Source of the DNA: CAWIXB01 sp963839955
GTDB lineage: Bacteria; Actinomycetota; Actinomycetes; JACCUZ01
Direction: 5' to 3'
Length of the DNA: 64,000 bases
Assembly: GCA_963839955.1 (NCBI GenBank)
Contig: CAWIXB010000001.1
Location: forward strand, 3,348,001-3,412,000
This document shows positions 29,743-38,647 of this stretch, piece after piece; position 1 is the stretch's first letter, and every line of letters begins with the position of its first letter. The translations under genes were made by a program, and so were the position numbers. Under the pieces are notes generated by a model. It saw only the letters and a list, made by a program, of their open reading frames with translations, ran no database searches and was not told where the DNA came from.

Positions 29743-30638
29743 CGGATGCCCGCCGGGCCGTCGTCGTGAGCAAGCACGTCGAGCAGCGCCTCGGCCGCCT
29801 CGGGCTTGAGCAGCCCCGCCGACAGAGCGCGGTCGGCGGTCAGCCGGGCCAGCGCCACGTAGGCGGCACGCGCCTCGGGTGACACCCGCCCCAGCTCGCG
29901 CAGATGCGCGGCGACGGTGCCCGCGTCTCCGCGGGCGACCGGGCCGGTGAGCGCCGCGTCACCGGAGCGCAGCGCGTTGTCCAGTGCGGCCCCGAGCAGC
30001 GGGCCGAGCAGCCGCGCCGGGTCTTCCACCCCGCACTGCTGCAGCAGCTCGACCGACTCGTTGACCAAGGTGGTCAGGTGGTTGGCCCCGGCCGCGAGGG
30101 CGGCGTGGTAGAGCGGGCGGTGCTCCTCGTCCACCCATTGCGGCTCGCCACCCATCTCGACGACCAGCGCCTCGGCGATCGGGCGCAGCGGGTCCGGCAC
30201 GGTCACGCCGAACGAGGCGCCGGTCAGGCGCGCCAGGTCCTCGGGGCGGCCGGTGAACGTCATGGCCGGATGCAGCGCCAAGGGCAGCGCACCAACGTGG
30301 GTAGCGGCGTCGAGCACTCGCGCCCCGTAGCGACCGCTGGTGTGCGCGACCAGCTGGCCACGGCGTACGACGCCAGCGGCCACCAGGCCGTCGACCAGAC
30401 CGGGCAGCACGTCGTCCGGCACGGTGAGCAGCGCGAGGTCCGCGCGGCTGACGACCTCGGTCGGCGACACCCGCGGGATGCCGGGCAGCAGCGCCTCGAC
30501 CCGCCGCACCGAGGCGGCCGAGACCGCGGACACGGCGACGACGGAGTGACCGGCCCGCGCGAGTGCAGCAGCGAGCACGACGCCGACCCGGCCGGCGCCG
30601 ACGACACCGACCGAGAGCCGCCCCGGGCGGTCGGTCAC
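29739..30638 (-). CDS. Rossmann-like and DUF2520 domain protein
   Basis: 299 residues. N-terminal NAD(P)-type Rossmann fold (SVGVVGAGRVGVVLAAALARAGHSV, split over about 9-33), middle segment SRADLALLTVPDDVL, then the DUF2520 helical domain with LALHPAMTFTG and YHAALAAGANHL, which resembles ketopantoate/prephenate-type dehydrogenases. The family sits next to panC in many actinobacteria, so a role in pantothenate supply is an attractive but unproven guess. I chose GTG 30638 (VTDRPGRL) because conservation begins there; GTG 30653 is the alternative. Overlaps panC by four bases. Divergent from the methyltransferase gene. Confidence 0.85.
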   Translation of the reverse strand: MTDRPGRLSVGVVGAGRVGVVLAAALARAGHSVVAVSAVSAASVRRVEALLPGIPRVSPTEVVSRADLALLTVPDDVLPGLVDGLVAAGVVRRGQLVAHTSGRYGARVLDAATHVGALPLALHPAMTFTGRPEDLARLTGASFGVTVPDPLRPIAEALVVEMGGEPQWVDEEHRPLYHAALAAGANHLTTLVNESVELLQQCGVEDPARLLGPLLGAALDNALRSGDAALTGPVARGDAGTVAAHLRELGRVSPEARAAYVALARLTADRALSAGLLKPEAAEALLDVLAHDDGPAGIR

Positions 30639-30718
30639 CTCTGCTTGGATCACAACGAGTGAGTTCCAGTCCTCGGACGGGGTACCGGACGATCGCAAGC
30701 GTACGACGGGGGGCCACG

Positions 30719-31714
30719 GTGTCCGACGACGAGGCACGGTGGACCACCTGGCGGGCCGCCACGCAGGAGGCGCTCTACGGCGGGCGCGGCTTCTATCGGC
30801 GAGGGGCAGGCCCCGCCGCACACTTCCGTACGTCGGTGCACGCCTCGCCGCTCTTCGCCCAGGCCGTGCTCGGGCTGGCGCGAAGAGCCGGACTCGACAC
30901 CATCGTGGACGTCGGCGCCGGTCGTGGCGAGCTGCTGACCAGCCTGCGCCATCTCGATCCTGTGTTGCATCTGGTGGGCGTCGACGTGGCCGAGCGACCG
31001 GACGGGCTCCCGCCGGACGTCGCCTGGCACGCGCACCTGCCCGACACGACGTCCGGGCTCCTGGTGGCCAACGAGTGGCTCGACAACGTGCCCGTAGACG
31101 TCGCCGAGCGCACCGACAACGGCGTGCGGCTCGTGCTGGTCGACCCGGTGACCGGCCAGGAACGTGCCGACGGCGACCTCGCCGCGGCCGACCAGTCTTG
31201 GCTTGCTCGATGGTGGCCGCTCAATGACGCCGAGGTGGGTGATCGCGCCGAGGTGGGGCACCCGCGTGACGACGCGTGGGCCGGGGCGGTCGCCTCGCTC
31301 GGTCGTGGGCTCGCCGTCGCGGTCGACTACGCCCACCGCCACGACGACCGGCCGTCGTCGGGCACGCTGGTCGGCTACCGCGACGGTCGTGCGGTGCTCC
31401 CGGTGCCCGACGGGTTCTCCGACATCACCAGTCACGTCGCCCTCGACGCGTGCGCCGCCGCGGGCGCAGAGGCCGGGGCGACCTCGTCGTGGCTGACGAC
31501 ACAGCGAGCCGCGTTGCGCGCACTCGGCCTGCGCGCCGATCTGCCGGCGCGGGAGATGGCAGCCTCCGCGCCCGCCGACTACCTCGCCGCCGTCGGACGG
31601 GCCAGCGAGGCGGTCGAGCTGATGGCCCTGGACGGGCTCGGCGCGTTCGGCTGGCTGGTCCAGGCGGTCGGCGACGTGCGGCTGCCTCAGCTGCTGACCG
31701 GCACCGACTGGTAG
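30719..31714 (+). CDS. SAM-dependent methyltransferase, MidA/NDUFAF7 type (COG1565)
   Basis: 331 residues. SAM site VDVGAGRGELL at 63-73, an acidic residue after the next strand (VGVDVAERP), and the family-specific LLVANEWLDNVPVDV, the block found in the MidA/NDUFAF7 group. Mitochondrial NDUFAF7 methylates an arginine of the complex I 49-kDa subunit, the NuoD homologue, and a NuoD-like gene lies 3 kb away. GTG 30719 follows a run of Gs; the frame is open back to 30563 but overlaps the divergent gene. Its last 28 bases overlap the 3' end of the P450 gene on the other strand. Confidence 0.8.
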   Translation: MSDDEARWTTWRAATQEALYGGRGFYRRGAGPAAHFRTSVHASPLFAQAVLGLARRAGLDTIVDVGAGRGELLTSLRHLDPVLHLVGVDVAERPDGLPPDVAWHAHLPDTTSGLLVANEWLDNVPVDVAERTDNGVRLVLVDPVTGQERADGDLAAADQSWLARWWPLNDAEVGDRAEVGHPRDDAWAGAVASLGRGLAVAVDYAHRHDDRPSSGTLVGYRDGRAVLPVPDGFSDITSHVALDACAAAGAEAGATSSWLTTQRAALRALGLRADLPAREMAASAPADYLAAVGRASEAVELMALDGLGAFGWLVQAVGDVRLPQLLTGTDW

Positions 31715-32865
31715 CCGCGCATCACGAACGTCGTACGCCGTTCCGGCACACCCGCCAGCGTCAGCCCGGGGACGCGCCGCAGCAGCGTCGGGAGCGAGAT
31801 CTGCAGCTCCATCCGCGCCAGCGGGGCGCCCAGGCAGTGGTGCACGCCGGCGCCGAAGCCGATGTGCTGGTTGGGGTTGCGCGTGACGTCGAACTGGTCG
31901 GGGTCCGCGAACGCCGCGGGGTCGCGGTTCGCGGCGCCGAGCAGAGCTGCGACCTTGCCGCCGGCCGGCACGGTGAGCGAACCGAGCTGCACGTCCTCGC
32001 GCGCCGTGCGCTCGAAGAGCTGGAGCGGCGCGTCGTAGCGGATCATCTCCTCCACGGCGGTGGGCACGAAGCCAGGGTCGTCGTGCAGCAGGGCGAGCTG
32101 CTCCGGGTGGTGCAGAAGGGCGACGACGCCGTTGCCGAACGCGTTGACCGACGCCTCGTGCCCGGCGTTGAGCAGCAGGATCGCCGACGCCACGAGCTCG
32201 TCGCCGGTCAACCGCTCGCCCTCGTCCTCCGCCGCGGCAAGGTGGCTGACCAGGTCGTCGCGAGGCTGTGCGCGACGGGCGGCCGCCAGCTCGCGCATGT
32301 AGTCGGCGAACTCGCGGGAGGCCTTGACGGCCGGCTCCGCCACGCGCGGGCCACGGTCGTACTCGTACATCCGCACGATCGCGGCCGACCACGGTCGCAG
32401 CAGGTGCCGGTCGCTCTCAGGTACGCCGAGCAGCTCGGCGATGACGGCCACCGGCAGCGGCTCGGCGTAGTCGGAGATCAGGTCGAAGCCGGCTGCAGGG
32501 TCGACCCGGTCGAGCAGGTCGTCGGCCATCTGTTGCACCCAGGGGCGCAGCCGCTCGATGTGACCCCGGGCGAACGCCTTGGCGACCAGCGACCGCAGCC
32601 GGGTATGCACCGGGGGCTCGTTCTCCATCATCTGGTTGCGGTGCAGTGCGTTGAACGGTTCGAACCGCTCGCCCGGCTCCTTGTCCCGCCACAGGCGGCC
32701 GAACCTGCGGTCGCGGAGCACCGCGTTGCTGTGCTCGAACCCGAAGGTCACGAACTGGCGTGTCGGCTCGTGCCACAGCACCGGTGACCGGGCACGCAGC
32801 CGCGCGAAGGTGGGATAGGGATCGGCAATGAAGTCCGCAGCTCCCAGGTCGAGGCCGTCGGTCAC
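31687..32865 (-). CDS. Cytochrome P450
   Basis: 392-residue soluble bacterial P450. Oxygen-activation helix AGHEAS at 234-239 (Ser in place of the usual Thr), ExxR motif EEMIR at 272-276, and the haem loop FGAGVHHCLGAPLA with the axial Cys344. Needs a separate ferredoxin/reductase pair; none is adjacent. GTG 32865 overlaps the stop of the upstream PH-domain gene by four bases (GTGA), which supports that start over an ATG 15 codons earlier. Substrate cannot be predicted. The 3' end overlaps the convergent methyltransferase gene. Confidence 0.93.
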   Translation of the reverse strand: MTDGLDLGAADFIADPYPTFARLRARSPVLWHEPTRQFVTFGFEHSNAVLRDRRFGRLWRDKEPGERFEPFNALHRNQMMENEPPVHTRLRSLVAKAFARGHIERLRPWVQQMADDLLDRVDPAAGFDLISDYAEPLPVAVIAELLGVPESDRHLLRPWSAAIVRMYEYDRGPRVAEPAVKASREFADYMRELAAARRAQPRDDLVSHLAAAEDEGERLTGDELVASAILLLNAGHEASVNAFGNGVVALLHHPEQLALLHDDPGFVPTAVEEMIRYDAPLQLFERTAREDVQLGSLTVPAGGKVAALLGAANRDPAAFADPDQFDVTRNPNQHIGFGAGVHHCLGAPLARMELQISLPTLLRRVPGLTLAGVPERRTTFVMRGYQSVPVSS

Positions 32866-34196
32866 CGCGCCACCGTAGGGCCCGGAGGCTCCGTAGGCGG
32901 GCGCATCCATCGTTCTGGTGTCGCGTGGGCGCGCGACTGTCGCGCGAGAACCACCTCGGCGTCGAGCAGGCTGCGGGCGTCGGCAGCGTCGCGATGTGCC
33001 GCCGTGGGCCGGACCGGGCCCGGGGTCGTGTCCACGTGCACGGTCGCCAGGCGCAGCCGTCGTTGCAGCGGTCCCTGGGACAGCCGCACGCTCTGCACCC
33101 GCTCGTGCGGCACCACGTCCAGCTCCTGGCGGAAACGCCCGCGCCGGGCCACGAAGACCCGGCCGTCGGCGCCGGCCGCCTGTCGCCGCCACGCGACCGG
33201 GTCGACCCAGCGAGCGCGATCGGGCACGCCGTAGAGCGGCAGGCTCGTCACGTCGACGTCGGGCAGCACCCGGGCGAGCACCGCGAACGCCTCCTGGCGC
33301 GGCGCCACCGGCAGCAGGACGGACGCCGTCTCGCTGCCCTCGCCGACATAGCCGGCGACGTTGACCTCGACCTTGCACCAGCCCTTCGACCGCCAGAGCA
33401 GTGGTTCGACGATCCGCACCGCTTGGACGCGTCCCGGCGGCACGGTCTGCGCGCGCGTCTCCAGCAGGCCGCGACGCAACCGCAGCCCGTCGGGCGACTC
33501 CGCCACGGTGAAGTCGAACTGGCCGATGACCGAGCCCAGGACGAGCGGCACCCACCCGATGAGGAAGGGCACCGCGATGCCGAGCAGCGACCACTCCTCC
33601 ACCACGGCGGCGAGGACCACGATGGCGAGGAGGAACACGATGCCGAGGGACAGGCCGACCGAACGCAGCTGCGCCACCACCAGCCGGTCGAGGGGCACCT
33701 TGACGAGCACGGTCTCGGGCGCCTCCGGCGTGTCGTAGCCGAGACCAGCGGCACGGGCGAGCAGCTCGGCACGCAGCTGCTGGGCACTGGCCTCGGACAG
33801 GTAGGCGAGCGGGGCCTCAGACGCGTTGCCGCCGGCCACCTCCAGGCGAAGCTCGGCCAGACCGAGGGCACGCGCCACCAGCGGCCGCACGACGTCGACC
33901 GCCTGCAGCCGGTCGAGGCGCACCCGCCGGGAACGCCGGAACAGCACACCCGTCTCGAGGCGCAGGTCCTCGTCGCTCACCCGGAAATGCGTGAACCGCC
34001 ACGAGAGGTAGCCGTAGACCAGGGCGACCGGGATGCTGACCAGGATCCCGACGAGCAGCCAGCCGACGCTGAGGTCGCCGTAGAGCTGCTGCGCGGCGAT
34101 CGCGACGGCCGCGGCAAAGATCTTCCAGCCTCGCAATAGCGGGCTGAAGGGGTGCAGCCGGCGGAAGCCCTCGTCCTGCAGCGTGGACCCGGCCAC
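32862..34196 (-). CDS. Membrane protein with bacterial PH (bPH_2, YdbT-like) domains
   Basis: 444 residues. Two hydrophobic pairs (about 28-65 and 180-225) alternate with three bPH_2-type beta domains that repeat the phrase 'RRxxRVRLDRLQAVDVVRPL', 'VPPGRVQAVRIVEPLLWR' and 'VPHERVQSVRLSQGPLQR'. YdbS/YdbT pairs of this kind are common in Gram-positives; their role is unproven, with envelope or stress functions suggested. The GTG start directly follows the stop of the smaller partner gene with no gap, and the 3' end overlaps the P450 start. All three genes form one unit. Confidence 0.82.
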   Translation of the reverse strand: MAGSTLQDEGFRRLHPFSPLLRGWKIFAAAVAIAAQQLYGDLSVGWLLVGILVSIPVALVYGYLSWRFTHFRVSDEDLRLETGVLFRRSRRVRLDRLQAVDVVRPLVARALGLAELRLEVAGGNASEAPLAYLSEASAQQLRAELLARAAGLGYDTPEAPETVLVKVPLDRLVVAQLRSVGLSLGIVFLLAIVVLAAVVEEWSLLGIAVPFLIGWVPLVLGSVIGQFDFTVAESPDGLRLRRGLLETRAQTVPPGRVQAVRIVEPLLWRSKGWCKVEVNVAGYVGEGSETASVLLPVAPRQEAFAVLARVLPDVDVTSLPLYGVPDRARWVDPVAWRRQAAGADGRVFVARRGRFRQELDVVPHERVQSVRLSQGPLQRRLRLATVHVDTTPGPVRPTAAHRDAADARSLLDAEVVLARQSRAHATPERWMRPPTEPPGPTVAR

Positions 34197-34694
34197 CTAG
34201 AGCCCCGCCGAACGGGCCTCGCCACGCGCTGCCAGGCGGTCACGGAGCCGAGCGGCCTCGGTCGGCACCAGGCCCGGGATCTGCGCGTCGGTGGCCGCGG
34301 CGGCCGTGTGCAGCTGCACGGTTGCCAGCCCGAACCGTCGGTCCAGCGGACCCGCGTTGACGTCGACGAACTGCATGCGGCCGTAGGGGACGACGACCAG
34401 CTGACGGAACAGGATGCCGCGCGTGACCAGCAGGTCGTCGTCGCGCTCGGCGTAACCCCACGACCGCACGGCGCGCCCGACCACAAGCCAGGTCCACGCG
34501 ATCAGCGCCACCGCGGCGAGCGCGGCCACGGCGGCCAGCCAGACGTGCACCAGCGCGGCCAGCCCGACGAGGACCGCGGCCAGGGGGACACCGATCACCA
34601 CGAGGAGGACCCGGCGCAGGGTCGCCAGTCGGGGACTCACCCGCACCCATGGCTCGCCGGGCGGGTCGAACAGGTCGGAGACGTCACTCACCAC
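34197..34694 (-). CDS. Small bPH_2 (YdbS-like) membrane protein
   Basis: 165 residues. Two adjacent membrane spans (about 28-50 and 52-72), then one bPH_2 domain: WGYAERDDDLLVTRG, LVVVPYGRMQFVDVNAGPLDRRFGLATVQLHT. It is the short partner of the larger PH-domain protein directly downstream. Two GTG codons stand in tandem at 34694 and 34691; either may be the start. Divergent from the NuoD-like gene with only 23 bases between starts, so both promoters must be very close to the coding sequences. Confidence 0.8.
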   Translation of the reverse strand: MVSDVSDLFDPPGEPWVRVSPRLATLRRVLLVVIGVPLAAVLVGLAALVHVWLAAVAALAAVALIAWTWLVVGRAVRSWGYAERDDDLLVTRGILFRQLVVVPYGRMQFVDVNAGPLDRRFGLATVQLHTAAAATDAQIPGLVPTEAARLRDRLAARGEARSAGL

Positions 34695-34717
34695 CCCATG
34701 CTGGCAGACTCGCTGCC

Positions 34718-35890
34718 GTGACCGAGCGAACGATCGGGATGGGCATCGGTGCCGACATGGTCGCGGCGGCCGAGTCGGGCGGCCGGTTGGCGACGCAGGA
34801 CATGGTGCTCAACATCGGGCCGCAGCACCCGTCGACCCACGGTGTGCTGCGCCTGCGCATCGTCCTCGACGGCGAGCGCATCATCAGCGCCGAGCCGGTG
34901 GTGGGATACATGCACCGCGGCGCCGAGAAGCTGTTCGAGGTGCGCGACTACCGCCAGATCGTCGTGCTGGCCAACAGGCACGACTGGCTGTCGGCGTTCG
35001 CGAACGAGCTCGGTGTGGTGCTGGCAGCCGAGCGAATGCTCGGCATGGAGGTACCCATCCGGGCGGTCTGGACGCGCACGCTGCTCGCCGAGCTCAACCG
35101 CGTGCTCAACCACTTGATGTTCCTTGGTTCCTATCCACTCGAGGTCGGTGCGATCACCCCGATCTTCTATGCGTTCCGCGAGCGCGAGACCATCCAGGCC
35201 GTCATGGAGGAGGTCTCCGGTGGGCGGATGCACTACATGTTCAACCGGGTGGGCGGGCTCAAGGAGGAACTGCCCGCCGGCTGGACCGGACGGGTGCGCG
35301 GCGCGGTCCAGGACGTGCGCCGCCGGCTGCCCGACATCGAGCAGCTCATCATGGGCAACGAGATCTTCCAGGCCCGCACCCGTGGCGTCGGCCTACTCGC
35401 GCCAGACGTGGTGCACGCGTACGGCGTGAGCGGTCCCATCGCGCGCGCCTCCGGTGTCGACATGGACCTCCGGCGCGACGAGCCCTACCTCGCCTACGGC
35501 GAGCTGGACGTACCGGTCGTGACGCGAGAACAAGGAGACTGCCTGGCGCGTTTCCAATGCCTGTTCGAGCAGGCGCAGGTCTCCCTCGACCTCGTCGACA
35601 CGTGCCTCGACCGTCTGGGCGCCCTGCCACCCGGACCGATCAACACGCGGCTGCCGAAGGTGCTCAAGGTGCCAGAGGGCTCGACGTACGCATGGACCGA
35701 GAACCCGTTGGGCATCAACGGCTACTACCTGGTCTCCCGCGGGGAGAAGACGCCTTGGCGGCTCAAGCTGCGCTCGGCGTCCTACAACAACGTGCAGGTC
35801 CTCACCGAGCTGCTGCCCGGTGCGCTGGTCGCCGACATGGTGGCGATCCTGGGCTCGATGTTCTTCGTCGTGGGCGACGTCGACAAGTAG
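34718..35890 (+). CDS. Stand-alone NADH-quinone oxidoreductase subunit D-like protein
   Basis: 390 residues with NuoD marks: NIGPQHPSTHGVLRLRI, YMHRGAEKLFE, NRHDWLSAFANELGVVLAAE, RTLLAELNRVLNHLMFLGSYPLEVGA and the C-terminal LVADMVAILGSMFFVVGDVDK. No other nuo gene is nearby, so it is probably an extra copy or a NuoD-derived protein with another partner. The His-Arg pair next to cluster N2 in complex I is kept. GTG 34718 marks the beginning of conserved sequence; no Shine-Dalgarno is seen. The MidA-type methyltransferase 3 kb to the left is a possible modifier. Confidence 0.82.
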   Translation: MTERTIGMGIGADMVAAAESGGRLATQDMVLNIGPQHPSTHGVLRLRIVLDGERIISAEPVVGYMHRGAEKLFEVRDYRQIVVLANRHDWLSAFANELGVVLAAERMLGMEVPIRAVWTRTLLAELNRVLNHLMFLGSYPLEVGAITPIFYAFRERETIQAVMEEVSGGRMHYMFNRVGGLKEELPAGWTGRVRGAVQDVRRRLPDIEQLIMGNEIFQARTRGVGLLAPDVVHAYGVSGPIARASGVDMDLRRDEPYLAYGELDVPVVTREQGDCLARFQCLFEQAQVSLDLVDTCLDRLGALPPGPINTRLPKVLKVPEGSTYAWTENPLGINGYYLVSRGEKTPWRLKLRSASYNNVQVLTELLPGALVADMVAILGSMFFVVGDVDK

Positions 35891-35919
35891 AGAAAGCGGC
35901 TAGAGACAGCGGCAGCTCG

Positions 35920-36198
35920 TCAGGCGACGCGGGTGAGCATCGCGGACTTCTCGGCCGAGGTCTCGACGGGCTTCTCGGCCGTGTCCGCCGTGACGAGCGG
36001 AATCGAGAGGACCCGCACCGGCATGGACAACGCGGCGAGGCGCGCATCGGCGAGCTCCCGCTGCAACTGCGCCAGCGAGTCCTGCAGGCTGCGGATCTCC
36101 GCGTGCAGCGCGGCCGTCCGTGCGTCATGTCGGCGGGCAAGAAGTGAGGTGAGCAAGCGCCGCCAAGCCGGCGGTTTGCGGTGTCGTCCACGAGCCAT
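35920..36198 (-). CDS. Small coiled-coil protein of unknown function
   Basis: 92 residues: a basic N terminus (ARGRHRKPPAWRRLL), a heptad-patterned helix at about 28-52 (LHAEIRSLQDSLAQLQRELA) and a tail without clear structure. No family recognised. ATG 36198 has no Shine-Dalgarno but a TAACGT eight bases upstream could be a -10, which suggests a leaderless transcript. Convergent with the NuoD-like gene 29 bases away. Confidence 0.6.
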   Translation of the reverse strand: MARGRHRKPPAWRRLLTSLLARRHDARTAALHAEIRSLQDSLAQLQRELADARLAALSMPVRVLSIPLVTADTAEKPVETSAEKSAMLTRVA

Positions 36199-36284
36199 GG
36201 GAGGGGACGTTACGCCGCAGTAGGGCCGAACCGGTGGCGCCACGCGGGGCAGCCCGCCGTCGTGGCGCGTGGCAGGCTCGGGGG

Positions 36285-36902
36285 ATGGACCTCTCGTTGC
36301 TCGACTGGCGTCGACGCGTCTTCGCCCTCTACGCGCAGGTGCGCGCCACCCGCGAGGTGGTTGCGGCACACGAGGCCTGGCGAGCCGGTCGGGACGAGTT
36401 GCTCGCCACCCACCCCGACAGCCCGCTGCTGCCGGAGAACCGCGCCGGTTTCGACGGGCTGCCCGTCTGGGCCTACGACCCCGCGCTGCGTTTCGAGGTC
36501 GTGGTGGACCGCGACGTCGAGCCGCGCTCGTTCGTGTTCCCGACCGCCACCGACGGCGATGTCGCGTTCGAGCGCATCGGTGTGGCACACCTGCCGGACC
36601 TCGGCGACCTCGACGTGTGGTGGCTCACGTCGTACGGCGGCGGCGTGTTCGTGCCCGTGAAGGACGCACTCGCGGGCAGAGAGACGTACGGCGGCGGCCG
36701 CTACCTGCTCGACACCGTGAAGGGCGCCGACCTCGGCGGCGACGCACGAAACGGTGAGCTCGTGCTCGACCTGAACTTCGCCTACAACCCGTCGTGCGCC
36801 TACGACCCCGCATGGGCGTGCCCACTGGCTCCGCTCGGCAACACGCTCGCCGCCCAGGTGCGGGGCGGCGAGCGTGCGGGCCCGTCAGGTGCGGACGGCT
36901 AG
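36285..36902 (+). CDS. DUF1684 domain protein
   Basis: 205 residues of the DUF1684 family. The family signature is clear: GGGRYLLDTVKGADLG, then LVLDLNFAYNPSCAYDPAWACPLAP. This is a beta-rich protein with conserved Tyr, Asn and Cys residues; members are widespread in actinobacteria and have no assigned activity. ATG 36285 is preceded by GGGGG. It is divergent from the small coiled-coil gene and converges on the osmolyte transporter operon with a six-base gap. Confidence 0.85.
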   Translation: MDLSLLDWRRRVFALYAQVRATREVVAAHEAWRAGRDELLATHPDSPLLPENRAGFDGLPVWAYDPALRFEVVVDRDVEPRSFVFPTATDGDVAFERIGVAHLPDLGDLDVWWLTSYGGGVFVPVKDALAGRETYGGGRYLLDTVKGADLGGDARNGELVLDLNFAYNPSCAYDPAWACPLAPLGNTLAAQVRGGERAGPSGADG

Positions 36903-36908
36903 AGCGGG

Positions 36909-37862
36909 TTAGAGAAGACCCGCCGAGGTGAGGAACTCCTTGGCGACGTCGGCGGGCTTCTGACGCTCGCCGTCGACCTTCTTGTTCAGCTCGGCCAGCT
37001 CGTCGGTCGAGAGCTCCGGCGCCAGCGCGTTGAGCGCGTCGGCCAGCTTGGTGTCGTCGACGAAGTCCTTGCCGACGACAGGCACCAGGTTGTCGGCGAG
37101 CTGCAGGCCCTTGTCGTCCTCGATGATGACCAGACCGAGAGCATCGAGCGTGGCGTCGGTGGTGCCGACCAGACCGAGATCGGCCTTGCCCTCGACGACG
37201 GCATCCTTGACCTGCGCGGTGCCGAAGCCGAGCGGCAGGATCTCGGTCACGGTCAGGCCATAGGTCTTCTCGAGACCGGGCTTGCAGAACGGCCGGTCCG
37301 GGCACTCCTCGGTCGCGGCCAGCTTGACCGACTTGCCGCTGAGGTCGGAGAGCTTGCTGCCGTTCTTCGCGGCATAGTCCTTGGTCGCTGCGAACGCGTT
37401 CTGGTCGACGGCCTCGGCGGCCTCGAGAGCCTTGAGGCCGAGCGGGCCGGCGAGCTCGTTGAGCGCCGTCACCGTCTCGTCCTTGTCGTTGGTGGCCACC
37501 GGCTCGGCCTCCTGGCCGTTGGCCTTGACGTTGAGGAACTCCGTCATGGTCGCGGCGTAGTCGGGCACGACGCCGATCTGCCCCTTCTCCAGGGCAGGCT
37601 CGTAGACCTCGCGGTTCTGCACGACTTTGATCGATGCGGAGTAGCCGGCCTTGTCGAGCAGGAGCTTGTACATCTCCGCCATGAGCTGGATCTCGGTGAA
37701 GCCAGCCGAGCCGATGACGATCTTCTTCGCGCCGTCGCCGCCGCCCCCGCCGGAGTCGTCGTCGAGGTTGTTGTCGTCGCCACCGCACCCGGTCGCCACG
37801 ACGGCGAGGGCCGTCATGATCGAGATCAGGATGCCCAAGCGCTTTGCGCGCAAAGCCGTCAC
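36909..37862 (-). CDS. Glycine betaine/choline-type ABC transporter binding lipoprotein (OpuAC/ProX)
   Basis: 317 residues. Lipoprotein signal with lipobox VATGC (Cys26), then an acidic, Gly-rich linker and the OpuAC/ProX fold: KIVIGSAGFTEIQLMAEMYKLLL, VVPDYAATMTEF, LGLVGTTDATLDALGLVIIEDDKGLQLADNLVPVV in segments. It should capture a quaternary ammonium osmolyte outside the membrane and pass it to the two permeases encoded upstream. GTG 37862 has AAGG close upstream. The 80-base gap before it, after the permease gene, has no hairpin that I can see. Substrate identity is inferred from family only. Confidence 0.9.
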   Translation of the reverse strand: MTALRAKRLGILISIMTALAVVATGCGGDDNNLDDDSGGGGGDGAKKIVIGSAGFTEIQLMAEMYKLLLDKAGYSASIKVVQNREVYEPALEKGQIGVVPDYAATMTEFLNVKANGQEAEPVATNDKDETVTALNELAGPLGLKALEAAEAVDQNAFAATKDYAAKNGSKLSDLSGKSVKLAATEECPDRPFCKPGLEKTYGLTVTEILPLGFGTAQVKDAVVEGKADLGLVGTTDATLDALGLVIIEDDKGLQLADNLVPVVGKDFVDDTKLADALNALAPELSTDELAELNKKVDGERQKPADVAKEFLTSAGLL

Positions 37863-37942
37863 CCGCCTTCTGTGTCCCGCGCAGCCCGGTGAGGGGCCAC
37901 GCGCGTGTCGGGCGGGCGCCGTGCTGCACCCGCTGGTGGCAG

Positions 37943-38647
37943 TCAAACACGGGGTTGTGACAACCGACCAGCCTTTCGCACAGGATCGAGACGCCGTTGC
38001 AACACTTCGAAGGCGCCTTCGACCAGGAGGGCGAACGTCGCGACCAGGACGGCGCCACCGACGAGCTCGGCCTGGTCCTGCCGGGCGAAGCCCGAGTTGA
38101 TGAACCGGCCCAGCCCGCCGGCGAGGACGAATGCGCCCAATGTCGCGGTTGCGACGATCTGCACCGCCGCCAGGCGAATGCCGGCGATGATGAGCGGCAT
38201 CGCCAAAGGCACCTCGACCCGCCGCAGCAGACCCCAACCGGTCATGCCCATGCCCCGGGCGGCCTCGACCGTGTCGCGGTCGACCTCCCGGACGCCGACG
38301 AACGTGTTGGTGAACACCGGGGGGATGCCGAAGAGGACGAGGGCCACGACGGTCGCCTTCACCCCGAGGCCGAGCGGGCCGATCGCCAGCAGGATCAGCA
38401 CCGCGAAGACCGGCACCGCGCGCCCGATGTTGGTCAGGTTGACGGCGAAGGCGCCACCTCGGCCGAGGTGCCCGAGCCACAGGGCGAGCGGCAGCGCGAG
38501 CAGGCACACGACGAGCAGTGACGTGCCGGAGAGCACCAGGTGCTCCCACGTCCTCACCGGGATGCCCTCGCTGCCGTGCCAGTTCGCGCCGTCGGTGAGC
38601 CACTCCACCACGTCGCCGAAGGCACTAGCCGGTATCAGCACGGTCAT
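37943..38647 (-). CDS. Osmolyte ABC transporter permease (OpuAB/ProW-like), second copy
   Basis: 234 residues with about five to six membrane spans. Coupling loop EAARGMGMTGWGLLRRVEVPLAMPLIIAGIR carries the binding-protein-dependent permease EAA motif. ATG 38647 overlaps the stop of the first permease gene by four bases (ATGA). The two permeases probably form a heterodimer in the membrane with the ATPase encoded divergently. Confidence 0.9.
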   Translation of the reverse strand: MTVLIPASAFGDVVEWLTDGANWHGSEGIPVRTWEHLVLSGTSLLVVCLLALPLALWLGHLGRGGAFAVNLTNIGRAVPVFAVLILLAIGPLGLGVKATVVALVLFGIPPVFTNTFVGVREVDRDTVEAARGMGMTGWGLLRRVEVPLAMPLIIAGIRLAAVQIVATATLGAFVLAGGLGRFINSGFARQDQAELVGGAVLVATFALLVEGAFEVLQRRLDPVRKAGRLSQPRV

